Of a stretch of DNA of 49,134 bases, positions 40,622-49,134 are shown piece after piece; within the stretch, counting starts at the first letter, position 1, and the number at the start of each line of letters is the position of its first letter. Under the pieces are notes generated by a model. That model was not told where the DNA came from. It made no database searches and saw nothing but the letters and a program-made list of their open reading frames with translations. Origin of the DNA: Hyphomicrobiales bacterium. GTDB taxonomy: Bacteria; Pseudomonadota; Alphaproteobacteria; Rhizobiales; Beijerinckiaceae. The position numbers and the translations under genes are program-made. The stretch is from the NCBI GenBank assembly GCA_027489275.1, contig JAIYAB010000190.1, forward strand, positions 1-49,134. The letters run 5' to 3'.

Positions 40622-42222
40622 CAGAACGTCCCGTCATAGGCGCGCTGGCCGATGGCGCATGCGATCACCGTGAAGCCCTCCCTGCGGAACGCGTCCTGCG
40701 CTTCCTCGCGCAGCGCGTCGCCGTCGCTCACGACGACGCCATGCCCGCCCATCGCGCGCGCCACGCCCGCAAAGTCCGTGGCGCCGAACGAGACGCCGAG
40801 GCTGTCGAGGCCCGAGGCGCGCTGCTTCATCGCGATCAGGCCGAGCGTTTCGTCGACGAGCACGACGACCACGACGCTCAGGCGCAGGTCGCGCACCGTT
40901 GCCAGTTCGCCCAGCACCATCTCCAGCCCGGCATCGCCGACGAAGCACAGCGTCGGGGCGTCGCCCGCCAGCGCCGCGCCGGCCGCCAGCGGCAGGGCGC
41001 AACCCATCGTGCACAGCCCGGTCGACTGGAGCAGGGTCCGCGGCGATGCGCAGCGCCAGGTCTGGCTCAGCAGGATGCGGTGGGCGCCGGAATCCGCCGT
41101 GACGACGGTCTCCGCCGGGGCCGCCTCGCGCAGCGTCTGGAACACCGTCCCGGGCCCCCATCCGGGCGGCGGCGTGAAGGCGTCGCGCAGCGCCGCGCGG
41201 ACGCGCTTTGGCAGCTCGTCGGGCCACGGCGCACGGTCGGGCACAGGGGGAAGCGCCTCCGTGAGGCCGGCGAGCGCGGGGCCGACCGGACCCGCCATCA
41301 CCAGCGTCGCCGCGTGCATGCCGTGCTGGATGTCCTCGGCGACGATGTCGATGACCGGGGTCGCCGCGGGGAACGGGTTCCGCCATCCCGCCCGCATTTC
41401 GATCGGGTCGTAGCCGGCGAGGATCACGAGGTCGGCCGCGTCCAGCAGCGGACGCACCAGCGCATCGGCCTTCGGCGACAGGCCCACGGCGCCGACGACG
41501 GCGGCGTCGTCCTCCGGCAGCACCCCCTTGGCCTTGTAGGTCGTGAGCAGCGCCGCGCCGCTGCGGCGCACGAAGGCGGCCAGCGCGGCGCTGCAGCCCT
41601 CGTTGACGACGTCGAGGCCCGCCAGCACCAGGGGGCGCCGCGCGGCGCGGATCAGCCGGCCGGCCTCGTCGCCGTCGACGCGCCCCTGTCGCCGGTTCGG
41701 CGTCGCGGGCAAGGCGCGCGCCGGGCTCGAAGCCTCCGCGACGTTGACCGGAAGGTCGATGTGCACGGGCCCCGGTCGCCCTGACCGCGCGATCGCCACC
41801 GCCTTGCGCACCACGAGGTCTTCCGTGCCCGGGGCGGCGCGGAAGCTCGCCTTGACGAGGGGACGCAGCACCGCGCGATGGTCGAACACCTGATGGGTGT
41901 AGCTCTCGGCCTCCGCCTCGCCGACGCAGCCCGTCAGGAAGACGAGCGGCACGCGGTCCTGCTGGGCGTTGGCGACCACGTTGACGGCGTTGGCGACGCC
42001 CGGCCCCAGCGTCGCCACCAGCACTGGGAGCGATCCGGTGACGTGCCAGACGCCCTCAGCCATGAACCCGGCGGCGTTTTCGTGCTTGGCGAGAAGAAAA
42101 CGGATGCCCGCCCTGTCGAGGGCGGCGAGAAGCGCGAGCACTTCCCCGCCCGGAATGCCGAACGCATGGCTCGCGCCGGCGCTCCTGAGCGCCTGCGCGA
42201 CGAAATCGGCACCGGTCGGCAT
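40621..42222 (-). CDS. Thiamine-diphosphate-dependent enzyme, acetolactate-synthase-like
   Basis: A 533-aa three-domain ThDP enzyme of the IlvB/benzoylformate-decarboxylase/oxalyl-CoA-decarboxylase superfamily. The N-terminal Pyr domain holds the cofactor-activating Glu (E48 in KHENAAGFMAEG) and ATLGPGVANAVN. A central Rossmann-like domain follows, then the PP domain with FVGDAGLEMVLGELATVRDL. The metal-binding motif is altered: GDG is GDA (429-431) and the Asn 27 residues on is Asp (D457 in VDETLG). Similar variants occur in uncharacterised subgroups, so the reaction is open. It is coupled by ATGA to opgC. Confidence 0.88.
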   Translation of the reverse strand: MPTGADFVAQALRSAGASHAFGIPGGEVLALLAALDRAGIRFLLAKHENAAGFMAEGVWHVTGSLPVLVATLGPGVANAVNVVANAQQDRVPLVFLTGCVGEAEAESYTHQVFDHRAVLRPLVKASFRAAPGTEDLVVRKAVAIARSGRPGPVHIDLPVNVAEASSPARALPATPNRRQGRVDGDEAGRLIRAARRPLVLAGLDVVNEGCSAALAAFVRRSGAALLTTYKAKGVLPEDDAAVVGAVGLSPKADALVRPLLDAADLVILAGYDPIEMRAGWRNPFPAATPVIDIVAEDIQHGMHAATLVMAGPVGPALAGLTEALPPVPDRAPWPDELPKRVRAALRDAFTPPPGWGPGTVFQTLREAAPAETVVTADSGAHRILLSQTWRCASPRTLLQSTGLCTMGCALPLAAGAALAGDAPTLCFVGDAGLEMVLGELATVRDLRLSVVVVVLVDETLGLIAMKQRASGLDSLGVSFGATDFAGVARAMGGHGVVVSDGDALREEAQDAFRREGFTVIACAIGQRAYDGTF

Positions 42223-42511
42223 GGCGGATGGGCTCCTGGAAGGCTTTCGCCTTCACACATCGCACGAGCCCCTGCCACGGTTACGACGATCACCGAGAGT
42301 TGAAGTCGAATCGCGCCGGGGCGACGCGCCGCGGCGTCGGCGGCCCGGTCATGGCGGGATCCCCCAGGGTGCGCCGGGTACGCTGCAGTTGACGCGGGCC
42401 CGCATGGCGGATAGCGCTGGCGCGATCGCGCGCGCCTTGCCTGCGCCTTCCTTCCGGACCGTTGGACGAATGGCCGAAGGAGCTCGTTTCCGCTCAGTCA
42501 ATCGGACGCCC

Positions 42512-44542
42512 ATGCCCTTCCCTGCGACCCACGCCAGCGTCGAACGCGCGCTCGCCGAACGCGGCTACACCGAACCCACGCCCGTGCAGGCGGCCGTGCT
42601 CGCCGCGGACGCGCTGGAGCGCGACCTGCTCGTCTCTGCGCAGACCGGCTCGGGCAAGACCATCGCCTTCGGGCTTGCGCTCGTGTCGACATTGCTGGGC
42701 GAGGCCGAGCGCTTTGCCGACGCCGGCGAGCCGCTGGCGCTGGTGATCGCGCCCACGCGCGAACTCGCCTTGCAGGTCCAGCGGGAGCTCGCCTGGCTGT
42801 ACGAGCCGGCGGGAGCCCGCATCGTCTCCTGCGTCGGCGGAATGGACGTCCGCCGGGAGGCGCGCGCGCTAAACGAGGGCTGCCACGTCGTCGTCGGCAC
42901 GCCCGGGCGCCTGCGCGACCATCTCGAGCGCGGACGCCTCGACACGTCGAAGTTGCGCGCCATCGTGCTCGACGAAGCCGACGAGATGCTCGACCTCGGC
43001 TTCCGCGAGGATCTGGAGTTCATCCTCGACTCCGCGCCGGCGGAGCGCCGGACGCTGCTGTTCTCCGCGACGATCGCGCGCGGCATCGCCGTGCTGGCGC
43101 AGCGCTTCCAGCGCGACGCCCTGCGCATCGACACCGTCGACCGGAGCCAGCCCCACGGTGATATCGACTACAAGGCCGTGCGTGTCGCGCCGAGCGAGAT
43201 CGAGCACGCCGTCGTCAACGTGCTGCGCTTCTTCGAGTCCCCCGGCGCGCTCGTCTTCTGCCACACGCGCGAAGCGGTGCGGACGCTCTACGGCAGCCTG
43301 CTGGAACGCGGCTTTGCGGCCGTCGCGCTGTCGGGCGAGATGGGCCAGAACGAGCGCAACCATGCCCTCCAGGCGCTGCGCGACGGGCGCGCCCGCGTGT
43401 GCGTCGCGACCGACGTGGCCGCGCGCGGCATCGACCTGCCCGGCCTCGACCTCGTGATTCACGCCGAGCTTCCGCGCGGCAGGGACGCGCTCCTGCACCG
43501 CAGCGGCCGCACCGGCAGGGCGGGCCGCAAGGGCGTCTGCGTGCTGATCACCCCGTTCAACCGGCGCCGGCGGATGGAGCTGCTGCTGCAGCAGGCCGGC
43601 GTCGCCGCGGAGTGGATCGGCCCCCCCTCGGCGCAGGACGTGCGCCGGCGCGACCGGGAACGCCTCATGGACGATCCGGTCTTCGCCGAGGAAAGCTCCG
43701 ACGAGGATCTGGCGACGGCGCGCCTCCTGATGGAGCGCCGCACGCCGGAGGACATCGCCGCCGCCTTCGTGCGGGCGTTCCGGTCCCGCCAGCCCGAGCC
43801 GGAGGACGTCTACGATCCCGGCGCGCAGCGCGAGCGCGAGCCGCGCGACGCGCGTCGCCCGCTGCGGACTGGCGAAGACCCCGAGCCGCGCGTCGCCTTC
43901 GATCCGCTGAGGGCCCCGCGCGACGCGGGCGGCCTGATGGTGTGGTTCCGCATGAATGTCGGCCGGCAGCAGAACGCCGATCCCCGCTGGCTTCTGCCCG
44001 TGATCTGCCGCCGCGGCCACGTCACGAAGAAGGAGATCGGCGCGATCCGCATCCTCGACCGCGAGACGCGGTTCGAGATCTCGCAGGAGGCCGCCGAGCG
44101 CTTCGCCCAGGCCGCGCTCGTCAGGGGCGGCAAGGGCGAGGACATCCGGATCGACCGCAGCGAGGCGCCCGGCACGGGCGCGGAGCGGCCGAACCCCGCC
44201 CAGCGGCGCGACCGTCCCCCGCCGCGTCGGCGTGACGAAAGTCCCGAGGCCGCCGTCCCCTCGGCTCCCCGGCCGCCCTTCAAGCCGCGCAAGCCGCGTC
44301 CGGAGAGCGGCGCGCCCGACGCCGGCCTGCCTCGCGGCGAACCCCGGAAGGACAAGCAGGCCTTCGCGCCCCGCAAGGACAAGCCGCCCTTCAAGCCGAA
44401 GCGCGGCCCGGGTCCCGCGGCCGGCGCCGGCGAGCGACGCGGCGAGGGCGACAAGCCTGCTCGCCCCTTCGGCAAGCCCGAGCGGCCGCGCGCCGACGGC
44501 CCGAAGCGCCCGCACGGCGCCAAGCCCCGCCGGCCGCGCTGA
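42512..44542 (+). CDS. DEAD-box RNA helicase with DbpA-type RNA-binding domain
   Basis: A 676-aa ATP-dependent RNA helicase. RecA domain 1 has the Q motif EPTPVQ, AQTGSGKT (43-50), PTREL (81-85), VLDEADE (152-158) and SAT. Domain 2 has VFCHTREA, VATDVAARGIDLPGLD and HRSGRTGRAG. A DbpA-like RNA-recognition fold follows (VWFRMNVGRQQNADPRWLLPVICRRGHVTKKEIG). The last 110 or so residues are a disordered Arg/Lys/Pro-rich tail with FKPRKPRP- and FKPKRGP-type repeats. Homologues act in ribosome assembly or cold-stress RNA remodelling. ATG 42512 is chosen on the family N-terminus; the ribosome site is weak. It is divergent from the ThDP gene. Confidence 0.93.
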   Translation: MPFPATHASVERALAERGYTEPTPVQAAVLAADALERDLLVSAQTGSGKTIAFGLALVSTLLGEAERFADAGEPLALVIAPTRELALQVQRELAWLYEPAGARIVSCVGGMDVRREARALNEGCHVVVGTPGRLRDHLERGRLDTSKLRAIVLDEADEMLDLGFREDLEFILDSAPAERRTLLFSATIARGIAVLAQRFQRDALRIDTVDRSQPHGDIDYKAVRVAPSEIEHAVVNVLRFFESPGALVFCHTREAVRTLYGSLLERGFAAVALSGEMGQNERNHALQALRDGRARVCVATDVAARGIDLPGLDLVIHAELPRGRDALLHRSGRTGRAGRKGVCVLITPFNRRRRMELLLQQAGVAAEWIGPPSAQDVRRRDRERLMDDPVFAEESSDEDLATARLLMERRTPEDIAAAFVRAFRSRQPEPEDVYDPGAQREREPRDARRPLRTGEDPEPRVAFDPLRAPRDAGGLMVWFRMNVGRQQNADPRWLLPVICRRGHVTKKEIGAIRILDRETRFEISQEAAERFAQAALVRGGKGEDIRIDRSEAPGTGAERPNPAQRRDRPPPRRRDESPEAAVPSAPRPPFKPRKPRPESGAPDAGLPRGEPRKDKQAFAPRKDKPPFKPKRGPGPAAGAGERRGEGDKPARPFGKPERPRADGPKRPHGAKPRRPR

Positions 44543-44555
44543 CCGGCCGGCGCGC

Positions 44556-47270
44556 TCACGCCACGAAGGCGCACTGCTCCTGCGGTGTCCGCGTGTCCAT
44601 GTTCCGGCCGCGGTTGAGGTGGTCGTCGATCTCGGCGGCCGCGCCGATCATGCGCCCGTAGAGGAACACGTTGAAGGCCGCCGTCTCCAGGTCGTGGTCC
44701 TTGATCCGGCCGGAGCGGTGGTCCTTCCACAGCACGGCGAGCAGCAGCGCCGCGATGACGGCATCGACGTTGACGCAGAACACGTAGGGCGTCGCGCCCT
44801 CGTCGTAGAGCGCGTGGACGAGCTCCACGTAGTAGGCGTGGAAGATGTTGTAGTCGTCGCGGCTCGCCATGTACTCCGCGATGAAGCGTTCGCGCGGATC
44901 GTGGTTCACCGGCTTGCCGCGGAACACCGGGTGATGCACGCCCGGCAGGGCGCGGGGCTCGAGATGACCGAGTTCCTTGGAGCGTGACTTCTCCTCGCGG
45001 TAGCCGCGGGCGAACTGCCGCGCGAGGCCCTTGAGGTCGATCCCGTGGGCCGGGTTGGTCGGGTCGTCCAGCTCCACGTCCCGGAACTGCTCCAGCAGGA
45101 ACGAGATGCCCTCGTAGCCGTTGCCGCCATGCGCGTAGCCGCTGTGGCTGAGAAAGCCGATCATCGCCTTGTTGATCTGCACGCGCCCGGGCGTCTGCGG
45201 CCCGTCCGCGGAGACGGCGCCCTTCGCGCCCTGCGCGGAGATCGCGCCTGGCCCGTTCGAGATCAGCAGGCCCACCAGCATCTGCAGCAGCCGCGCCTCG
45301 CGCTCGCTCGGCTTCTTGCCGATCAGCGGCAGGCACAGGAAGTCGGCCATGGTCCAGTGGCCGAACCGCTCGTCGCGCGGGATGCCGCACAGGCTGCCGT
45401 GCTTGTGCTCGCTGCCGGGGATCGACGCGCCGATCATCACCCCGTAGAGCCGCAGGTACCAGGGCAGCGTCTCCGCCGTGAGACGGGAGATCCGCTTGCG
45501 CATCAGCGGCCCCCACGCGATCGTCATCGCGATGGCGGCCAGCACCGCGTCGCGCGACGGCTGGATGCCGATGCGGCCGAGGAACATCAGGAAGACGGAC
45601 CGGCCGCCGCGCGTCTTCACGGCCCGCAGCATCGCCTCGGGCCGCGGGTCGCCGGCCTCCTCGGGCGAGGCCGCGAACAGCGCGCGCTGCTCGTCCGTCG
45701 GGTGGATCGCCGACAGGTCGAACGTCTCGTCGTGCGCGTCCTGCATGCCCGAATGCGCGAACAGGTCGATCAGCAGGCGCGCGCAGGCCAACGTCCGCTC
45801 CACGCGCCTGGGTCCGATGATCGCGACCGCCGCGGCCATCACCGTGTTCGGCGAGTTGCCGGCCTCGCGCGCCGCGTCGGCCGCGAGGATCGCCGGGTCG
45901 CCGACGAGGTTGATCTCCGCCGCCACGGCGATGTCGAGCATCGCGCGGTCGTTCTCCGTCGCGATCTCGTGCACCAGCGGCAGCGCGAAGTTCGCCTGCA
46001 CCGGCTGCAGCGCGAGGTCCAGCACGGGATAGCCGTGCACGCTCGTGACCTGGGTGCCCGTGTTGAGCACCGACGCGCCCGAGCGGTCCTTCATCGTCTG
46101 CCGCGGCACGATCGCGCCGATCGTGCGGGACAGTGCCTCGATCTGGACATCGTAGGGCGCCATGGCCCGCACGGTGGGCAGCCGCAGATCGGCCGGCAGG
46201 TCGAGCCCCTGGTCGTTGGCGAGCCACGGCTTCAGCGCCAGCGAGCCGTGTCCCCGGAAATCCGGTTCGACGCCGTTCAGCCGCATCACCGCCGTCAGCG
46301 CGGCGGGAATGTCCGCGATGTTGGTCACGACGGCGCCCTTCGCCGAGACGCAGGGCTGCTCCGGCGTATAGAGATCCTCGACGCCGAGCGCCTCGCGGAA
46401 CCAGCGTTCCTTGTCCTCCGCGCGGTCGCCCGACCCGGCCATCGCGCCGGCGTGGCCCACCGCGCGCGTCAGCTTCGATTTCCACCGCCCGACGACGCAG
46501 GCGACGACCGGCTTGTCGAAGGCGACGCCCGCTTCGTAGTAGCCGCCCGGCTCGGCGTAGAGAACCGCCGCCCGGCTGCGCGGATCGGAATGGAACGCAT
46601 GCGCGAAGTCGCGCGCCGCGTAGTGGATGTAGACGTCCTTGCCGGACGAGACCAGCGTCGTCGTCCCCCAGCCCTCCGACGCGAGATACTGCGCGATCGT
46701 GGTGGTGAAGCTGCCGGAGTTCGAGAAAATCGCGATCGAGCCCTTCAGCAGGACCTCGTCCGGCTTGTCGCCGCCGAGCGCCCCGCCGATGCGCACACGG
46801 TTCCACGAATCCGCGACGCCGAGGCAGTTGCCGCCGATGATGTCGACGCCGTTGGCCTGCCCCATGGCGCGGATTTCCCGCGCATCATGGACCGACACCT
46901 TCTCCGTCACGATGACGATCTTGCGGATCGCGCGGTTCACCCGGATCAGCTCCGCCACGCCGTCGCGCACGCTGGGCGGCGGGAGGTAGACGACGCCCGT
47001 GTTGAACGCGTGTCCGTCGTCCAGCCCCTCGCGGACGCTGTTGTAGACGGGGATGTCGCCGATGGCGGTCGCGAGCACCTGTCCCCGCCGCCCGGGCGAC
47101 GTTCCGAACACGACGTTGCCGCCGGAGAAGGCATGGCTCACCGGCGTCACCTGCCGGGATTCGCCGCCCAGGATGTTGAGGACGCACACCCGGTCGTCGG
47201 GCCGCGCCACGTCGGCCAGCGAGCCGATGCCGAGGTAGTAGGGAAAGCCGGGAATTCCGTCGCGGGGCAT
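44556..47270 (-). CDS. ATP-citrate-lyase-like large subunit with two citrate-synthase-like modules
   Basis: A 904-aa protein. Residues 1-330 are a succinyl-CoA-ligase-alpha-type CoA-binding/ligase part with GGNCLGV (147-152) and the phosphohistidine loop VGHAGAMAG (H273). Residues 390-510 resemble a degenerate citrate-synthase-like module. Residues 560-904 form a second: LLQMLVGLLISNGPGAISAQ aligns by eye with ACLY's catalytic TADHGPAVSGAH but has Asn for His (N672), while GVHHP (H779/H780) and NVDAV (D836) keep counterparts of the other two residues. Known AclA is about 610 aa. ATG 47270 follows GGGAGAAC, 11 nt after the small subunit. It probably cleaves citrate or a related acid with CoA and ATP. 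Confidence 0.8.
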   Translation of the reverse strand: MPRDGIPGFPYYLGIGSLADVARPDDRVCVLNILGGESRQVTPVSHAFSGGNVVFGTSPGRRGQVLATAIGDIPVYNSVREGLDDGHAFNTGVVYLPPPSVRDGVAELIRVNRAIRKIVIVTEKVSVHDAREIRAMGQANGVDIIGGNCLGVADSWNRVRIGGALGGDKPDEVLLKGSIAIFSNSGSFTTTIAQYLASEGWGTTTLVSSGKDVYIHYAARDFAHAFHSDPRSRAAVLYAEPGGYYEAGVAFDKPVVACVVGRWKSKLTRAVGHAGAMAGSGDRAEDKERWFREALGVEDLYTPEQPCVSAKGAVVTNIADIPAALTAVMRLNGVEPDFRGHGSLALKPWLANDQGLDLPADLRLPTVRAMAPYDVQIEALSRTIGAIVPRQTMKDRSGASVLNTGTQVTSVHGYPVLDLALQPVQANFALPLVHEIATENDRAMLDIAVAAEINLVGDPAILAADAAREAGNSPNTVMAAAVAIIGPRRVERTLACARLLIDLFAHSGMQDAHDETFDLSAIHPTDEQRALFAASPEEAGDPRPEAMLRAVKTRGGRSVFLMFLGRIGIQPSRDAVLAAIAMTIAWGPLMRKRISRLTAETLPWYLRLYGVMIGASIPGSEHKHGSLCGIPRDERFGHWTMADFLCLPLIGKKPSEREARLLQMLVGLLISNGPGAISAQGAKGAVSADGPQTPGRVQINKAMIGFLSHSGYAHGGNGYEGISFLLEQFRDVELDDPTNPAHGIDLKGLARQFARGYREEKSRSKELGHLEPRALPGVHHPVFRGKPVNHDPRERFIAEYMASRDDYNIFHAYYVELVHALYDEGATPYVFCVNVDAVIAALLLAVLWKDHRSGRIKDHDLETAAFNVFLYGRMIGAAAEIDDHLNRGRNMDTRTPQEQCAFVA

Positions 47271-47281
47271 GGCGTTCTCCC

Positions 47282-48577
47282 TCACAGCGGCGCGGCGTGT
47301 TGCGCCACGTCGAGCCCCATCCGTCGGGCCACCTCCGCCCGCCCTCCCGCCTTCATCCAGGCGTCGATCTTCTTGGCGTAGTTCACCACCTCCGAGATCG
47401 CGCTGTCGAAGCCGAAGAAGCGGTAAGGCAGGCCCAGCGCGTCGCACGTCTCGGCGAGCGCGCCCATGCCGCGCACGAGGTTGGGGCCGCCGCGCCCGAC
47501 CACGACATAGAGCGGCGAGCGGCCATGCGCGCTGAAATGCTCCCGCAGCCCGTCGCCCATCGCCCGGAAGGTCTCGTAGATGTCGGTGTTGTTCGACTTG
47601 CCGCCGATGATGAACAGCACGTTGGCCTGCTTCAGCCAGTGCTTGTAGCAGATCATCGAGACCTGCTTCATCTTCTCGTAGGGTGGGTTGCCGCCGAAAT
47701 CCGACGAGATGATCGCCGAATCGCCGAGCACTTCCGTGACGAGCGAGTTCGCGCCGCCGCCGAAGGTGGGGGCGAGGATCGTGCCCCTGTCGTTGATGAC
47801 GAAGACGTCCGACTGGCCCTGGTGGGTGCGCAACTCGTTCACCTCCTGCTCGAAGTCGGAGGTGTCGGCCGTGAAGATGTGCTGCGGCAGGTCGAGCCGC
47901 TGCCAGCGCTGGTCGTCGCGGTCGAACCCGCACTTGAAGTCGCAGGCGACGGGCGTCAGCCGTCCGTCCCGGCCCGCCCGCATGCGCAGCGGGTTGAGCT
48001 CCAGCGTCGTCATCCCGTAGTGGTGCACCAGCTCCCACAGCTTCGGCAGGTACTGAACGAGCGGCGAGATGATCTCCTTAGGCGCGCCGATGTCCGACAG
48101 CGCGTTCGCGACCACGAAGGCCTTCAGGCCGGTCAGCGCGTCGAAGGGAACCTCGGCGATCTCGCGCCGGTCGACATCCTCGATCTCGACGCCGCCCCGG
48201 TGCGTCAGCGTCATCGTCGGCGCGCGGTAGACCGTCGCATCCGTGATCGAGAAATAGACCTCGTGCTCGGCCGGAACGCCGCCCTCGAAGGTGACGCCGT
48301 TCGCCTTGGCCATGGCGTCGCCGTGGCGATGCTCCACGAAGTAGAGGCGCTCCTTCTCCGCCAGAGCCGTCTTGAGGTCGGTCGCCCGCCCGATCAGTCC
48401 CGCCTTGCCCTTCTTGCCGATGGCGCCCTTGAACAGCGGCTTGACGAAGATCTGCTTGTGGCGGTCGATCAGGTCCTTGATCTCGTCCTCGCTGGCGCCA
48501 GGGCCGAGAACCTCGGCCACCGGAAAGTCGACGTGCTTGAGGAGAGGTGCTCCGTACAGGAGGCCCGCGATCTGCAT
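47282..48577 (-). CDS. ATP-citrate-lyase-like small subunit (ATP-grasp, succinyl-CoA-ligase-beta type)
   Basis: A 431-aa protein. The first half is an ATP-grasp domain (QIFVKPLFKGAIGKKGKAGLIG, TTLELNPLRMRAG), and the second a citrate-binding/CoA-ligase Rossmann domain with FGGGANSLVTEVLG, DFGGNPPYEK and IIGGKSNNTDI. The layout matches the N-terminal half of eukaryotic ACLY and bacterial AclB. It would activate the carboxylate via ATP and the phosphohistidine of the large subunit. ATG 48577 follows GGGAGG. First gene of the two-gene operon. Malate-CoA ligase is an alternative, but the partner's citrate-synthase-like end argues against it. Confidence 0.85.
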   Translation of the reverse strand: MQIAGLLYGAPLLKHVDFPVAEVLGPGASEDEIKDLIDRHKQIFVKPLFKGAIGKKGKAGLIGRATDLKTALAEKERLYFVEHRHGDAMAKANGVTFEGGVPAEHEVYFSITDATVYRAPTMTLTHRGGVEIEDVDRREIAEVPFDALTGLKAFVVANALSDIGAPKEIISPLVQYLPKLWELVHHYGMTTLELNPLRMRAGRDGRLTPVACDFKCGFDRDDQRWQRLDLPQHIFTADTSDFEQEVNELRTHQGQSDVFVINDRGTILAPTFGGGANSLVTEVLGDSAIISSDFGGNPPYEKMKQVSMICYKHWLKQANVLFIIGGKSNNTDIYETFRAMGDGLREHFSAHGRSPLYVVVGRGGPNLVRGMGALAETCDALGLPYRFFGFDSAISEVVNYAKKIDAWMKAGGRAEVARRMGLDVAQHAAPL

Positions 48578-48913
48578 GTGTCCCTCCCGGGGTCACGATG
48601 CGCCGCTCGTGCAGCGGCCTGAGCGTGACCGGGGCCGATAGTGTCGCGTTTGGCCGGATGCGAAAAGAGAGATTCCTCACGCCGGGCGCCCGTCCCATCA
48701 CACCGGCGTGTACCGCCGGGGACGTCCGTCCGCGGCTCGCGCGATGCGTGCAGTTTGCGGTTCTCTCCCCGCCGGATCGAGCCTACCTCCGGACGCGCCG
48801 GAGCCTCGCAGCATCTCTCCCGACGGTTGCGAATCGGTCGGCGGGCTTGCCCGGCGGGCGAGGGCTCGCTACATACCGGTCGACTTCCGGACATTGCGGG
48901 AAAGAAGGGCGGC
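48578..48913. other. 336-bp divergent intergenic region
   Basis: Between the citrate-lyase-like operon and ettA, which are divergent. It must hold promoters for both. I see no convincing ORF, strong hairpin or long inverted repeat; the ORF-track entries here are N-terminal read-through of minus-strand frames. Confidence 0.5.
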
Positions 48914-49134
48914 ATGGCCTCCTATCAGTACGTGTATCACATGCAGGGCCTGTCGAAGACCTATGCCGGCGGCAAGAAGGTCCTCGACAACATCCACCTG
49001 TCCTTCTACCCGGACGCCAAGATCGGCGTGCTCGGCGTCAACGGCTCGGGCAAGTCCACGCTGCTGCGCATCATGGCGGGCCTCGACAAGGAGTTCGTCG
49101 GGGAGGGCTTCGTCGCCGAGGGTGCGCGCGTCGG
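48914..49134 (+). CDS. ettA: Energy-dependent translational throttle protein EttA (ABC-F ATPase), partial
   Basis: The first 73 residues of an ABC-F protein. The start [31 protein letters not shown] and Walker [10 protein letters not shown] are nearly identical to the conserved EttA N-terminus, which distinguishes it from Uup and other ABC-F members. EttA binds the ribosomal E site and gates entry into elongation according to the ADP/ATP ratio. ATG 48914 follows GAAGGGCGGC. The remaining roughly 480 residues lie beyond the window. Confidence 0.93.
   Translation, partial: MASYQYVYHMQGLSKTYAGGKKVLDNIHLSFYPDAKIGVLGVNGSGKSTLLRIMAGLDKEFVGEGFVAEGARV

Noticed and set aside
43810-46806. 998-aa minus ORF over the helicase and citrate-lyase-like genes
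   Set aside because: It is an out-of-frame shadow of the citrate-lyase-like subunit and antisense to the helicase.
1-49134. tRNA, rRNA, riboswitch or CRISPR array
   Set aside because: No cloverleaf-like or rRNA-like stretch, no regularly spaced direct repeats and no recognisable riboswitch core were seen in the intergenic regions.

Overview
The window is G+C-rich (roughly two thirds by eye) and densely coded, with many ATGA or GTGA stop/start overlaps. DUF1345, OpgC, a TTC38-type TPR protein, a spermidine-synthase-like protein and EttA together suggest an alphaproteobacterium, most likely Hyphomicrobiales (Rhizobiales). That is an inference from gene content, not a search. No rRNA, tRNA, CRISPR or intact mobile element was found; a small IS21-type remnant lies near 4.2 kb.

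Layout. (1) 1-3.6 kb: an SDR dehydrogenase and a FadR-type GntR regulator read left. They are divergent from an enolase-superfamily acid-sugar dehydratase followed by two uncharacterised proteins, with an inverted-repeat operator between. (2) 3.7-10 kb: a small membrane protein, an IS21 scar, a family-5 solute-binding protein, a DUF4239/bestrophin-like membrane protein, and an Fe/phosphonate-type ABC permease and binding protein with no ATPase nearby. (3) 10.2-21.9 kb: a two-operon catabolic island around an IclR regulator. The left operon encodes a family-5 binding protein, an L-rhamnonate-dehydratase-like enolase, OppBCDF-type permeases and ATPases, and an amidohydrolase-2 (lactonase-like) protein. 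The right operon encodes a sulfatase, a Gfo/Idh/MocA dehydrogenase and an L-rhamnose mutarotase. Nearly the same 25-bp operator-like sequence precedes both operons. The natural reading is import, desulfation and non-phosphorylative oxidation of a sulfated 6-deoxyhexose such as rhamnose or fucose. (4) 22-27.5 kb: a seven-gene Mrp-type cation/proton antiporter operon in Mbh-like order, with the C-terminal part of MrpA fused to MrpB and two antiporter-type subunits. (5) 27.8-29 kb: a third, solitary enolase-superfamily dehydratase.

(6) 29.4-37.1 kb: mixed single genes. These are a winged-helix methyltransferase, an L,D-transpeptidase-fold lipoprotein lacking the usual catalytic His, a spermidine-synthase-like protein, DUF1345 and DUF2177 membrane proteins, an ankyrin protein, an Old Yellow Enzyme and an unassigned membrane protein. 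(7) 37.1-42.2 kb: two translationally coupled pairs on the minus strand: TTC38-like TPR plus PHB-depolymerase-type esterase, and ThDP enzyme plus OpgC. (8) 42.5-49.1 kb: a DEAD-box helicase with a DbpA-type RNA-binding domain, a two-subunit ATP-citrate-lyase-like enzyme whose large subunit appears to carry two citrate-synthase-like modules, and the start of ettA.

The strongest candidates for something new are the IclR-controlled sulfatase/rhamnonate island, the enlarged citrate-lyase-like complex and the rearranged Mrp operon. Functions are read from motifs by eye; no database search was possible.
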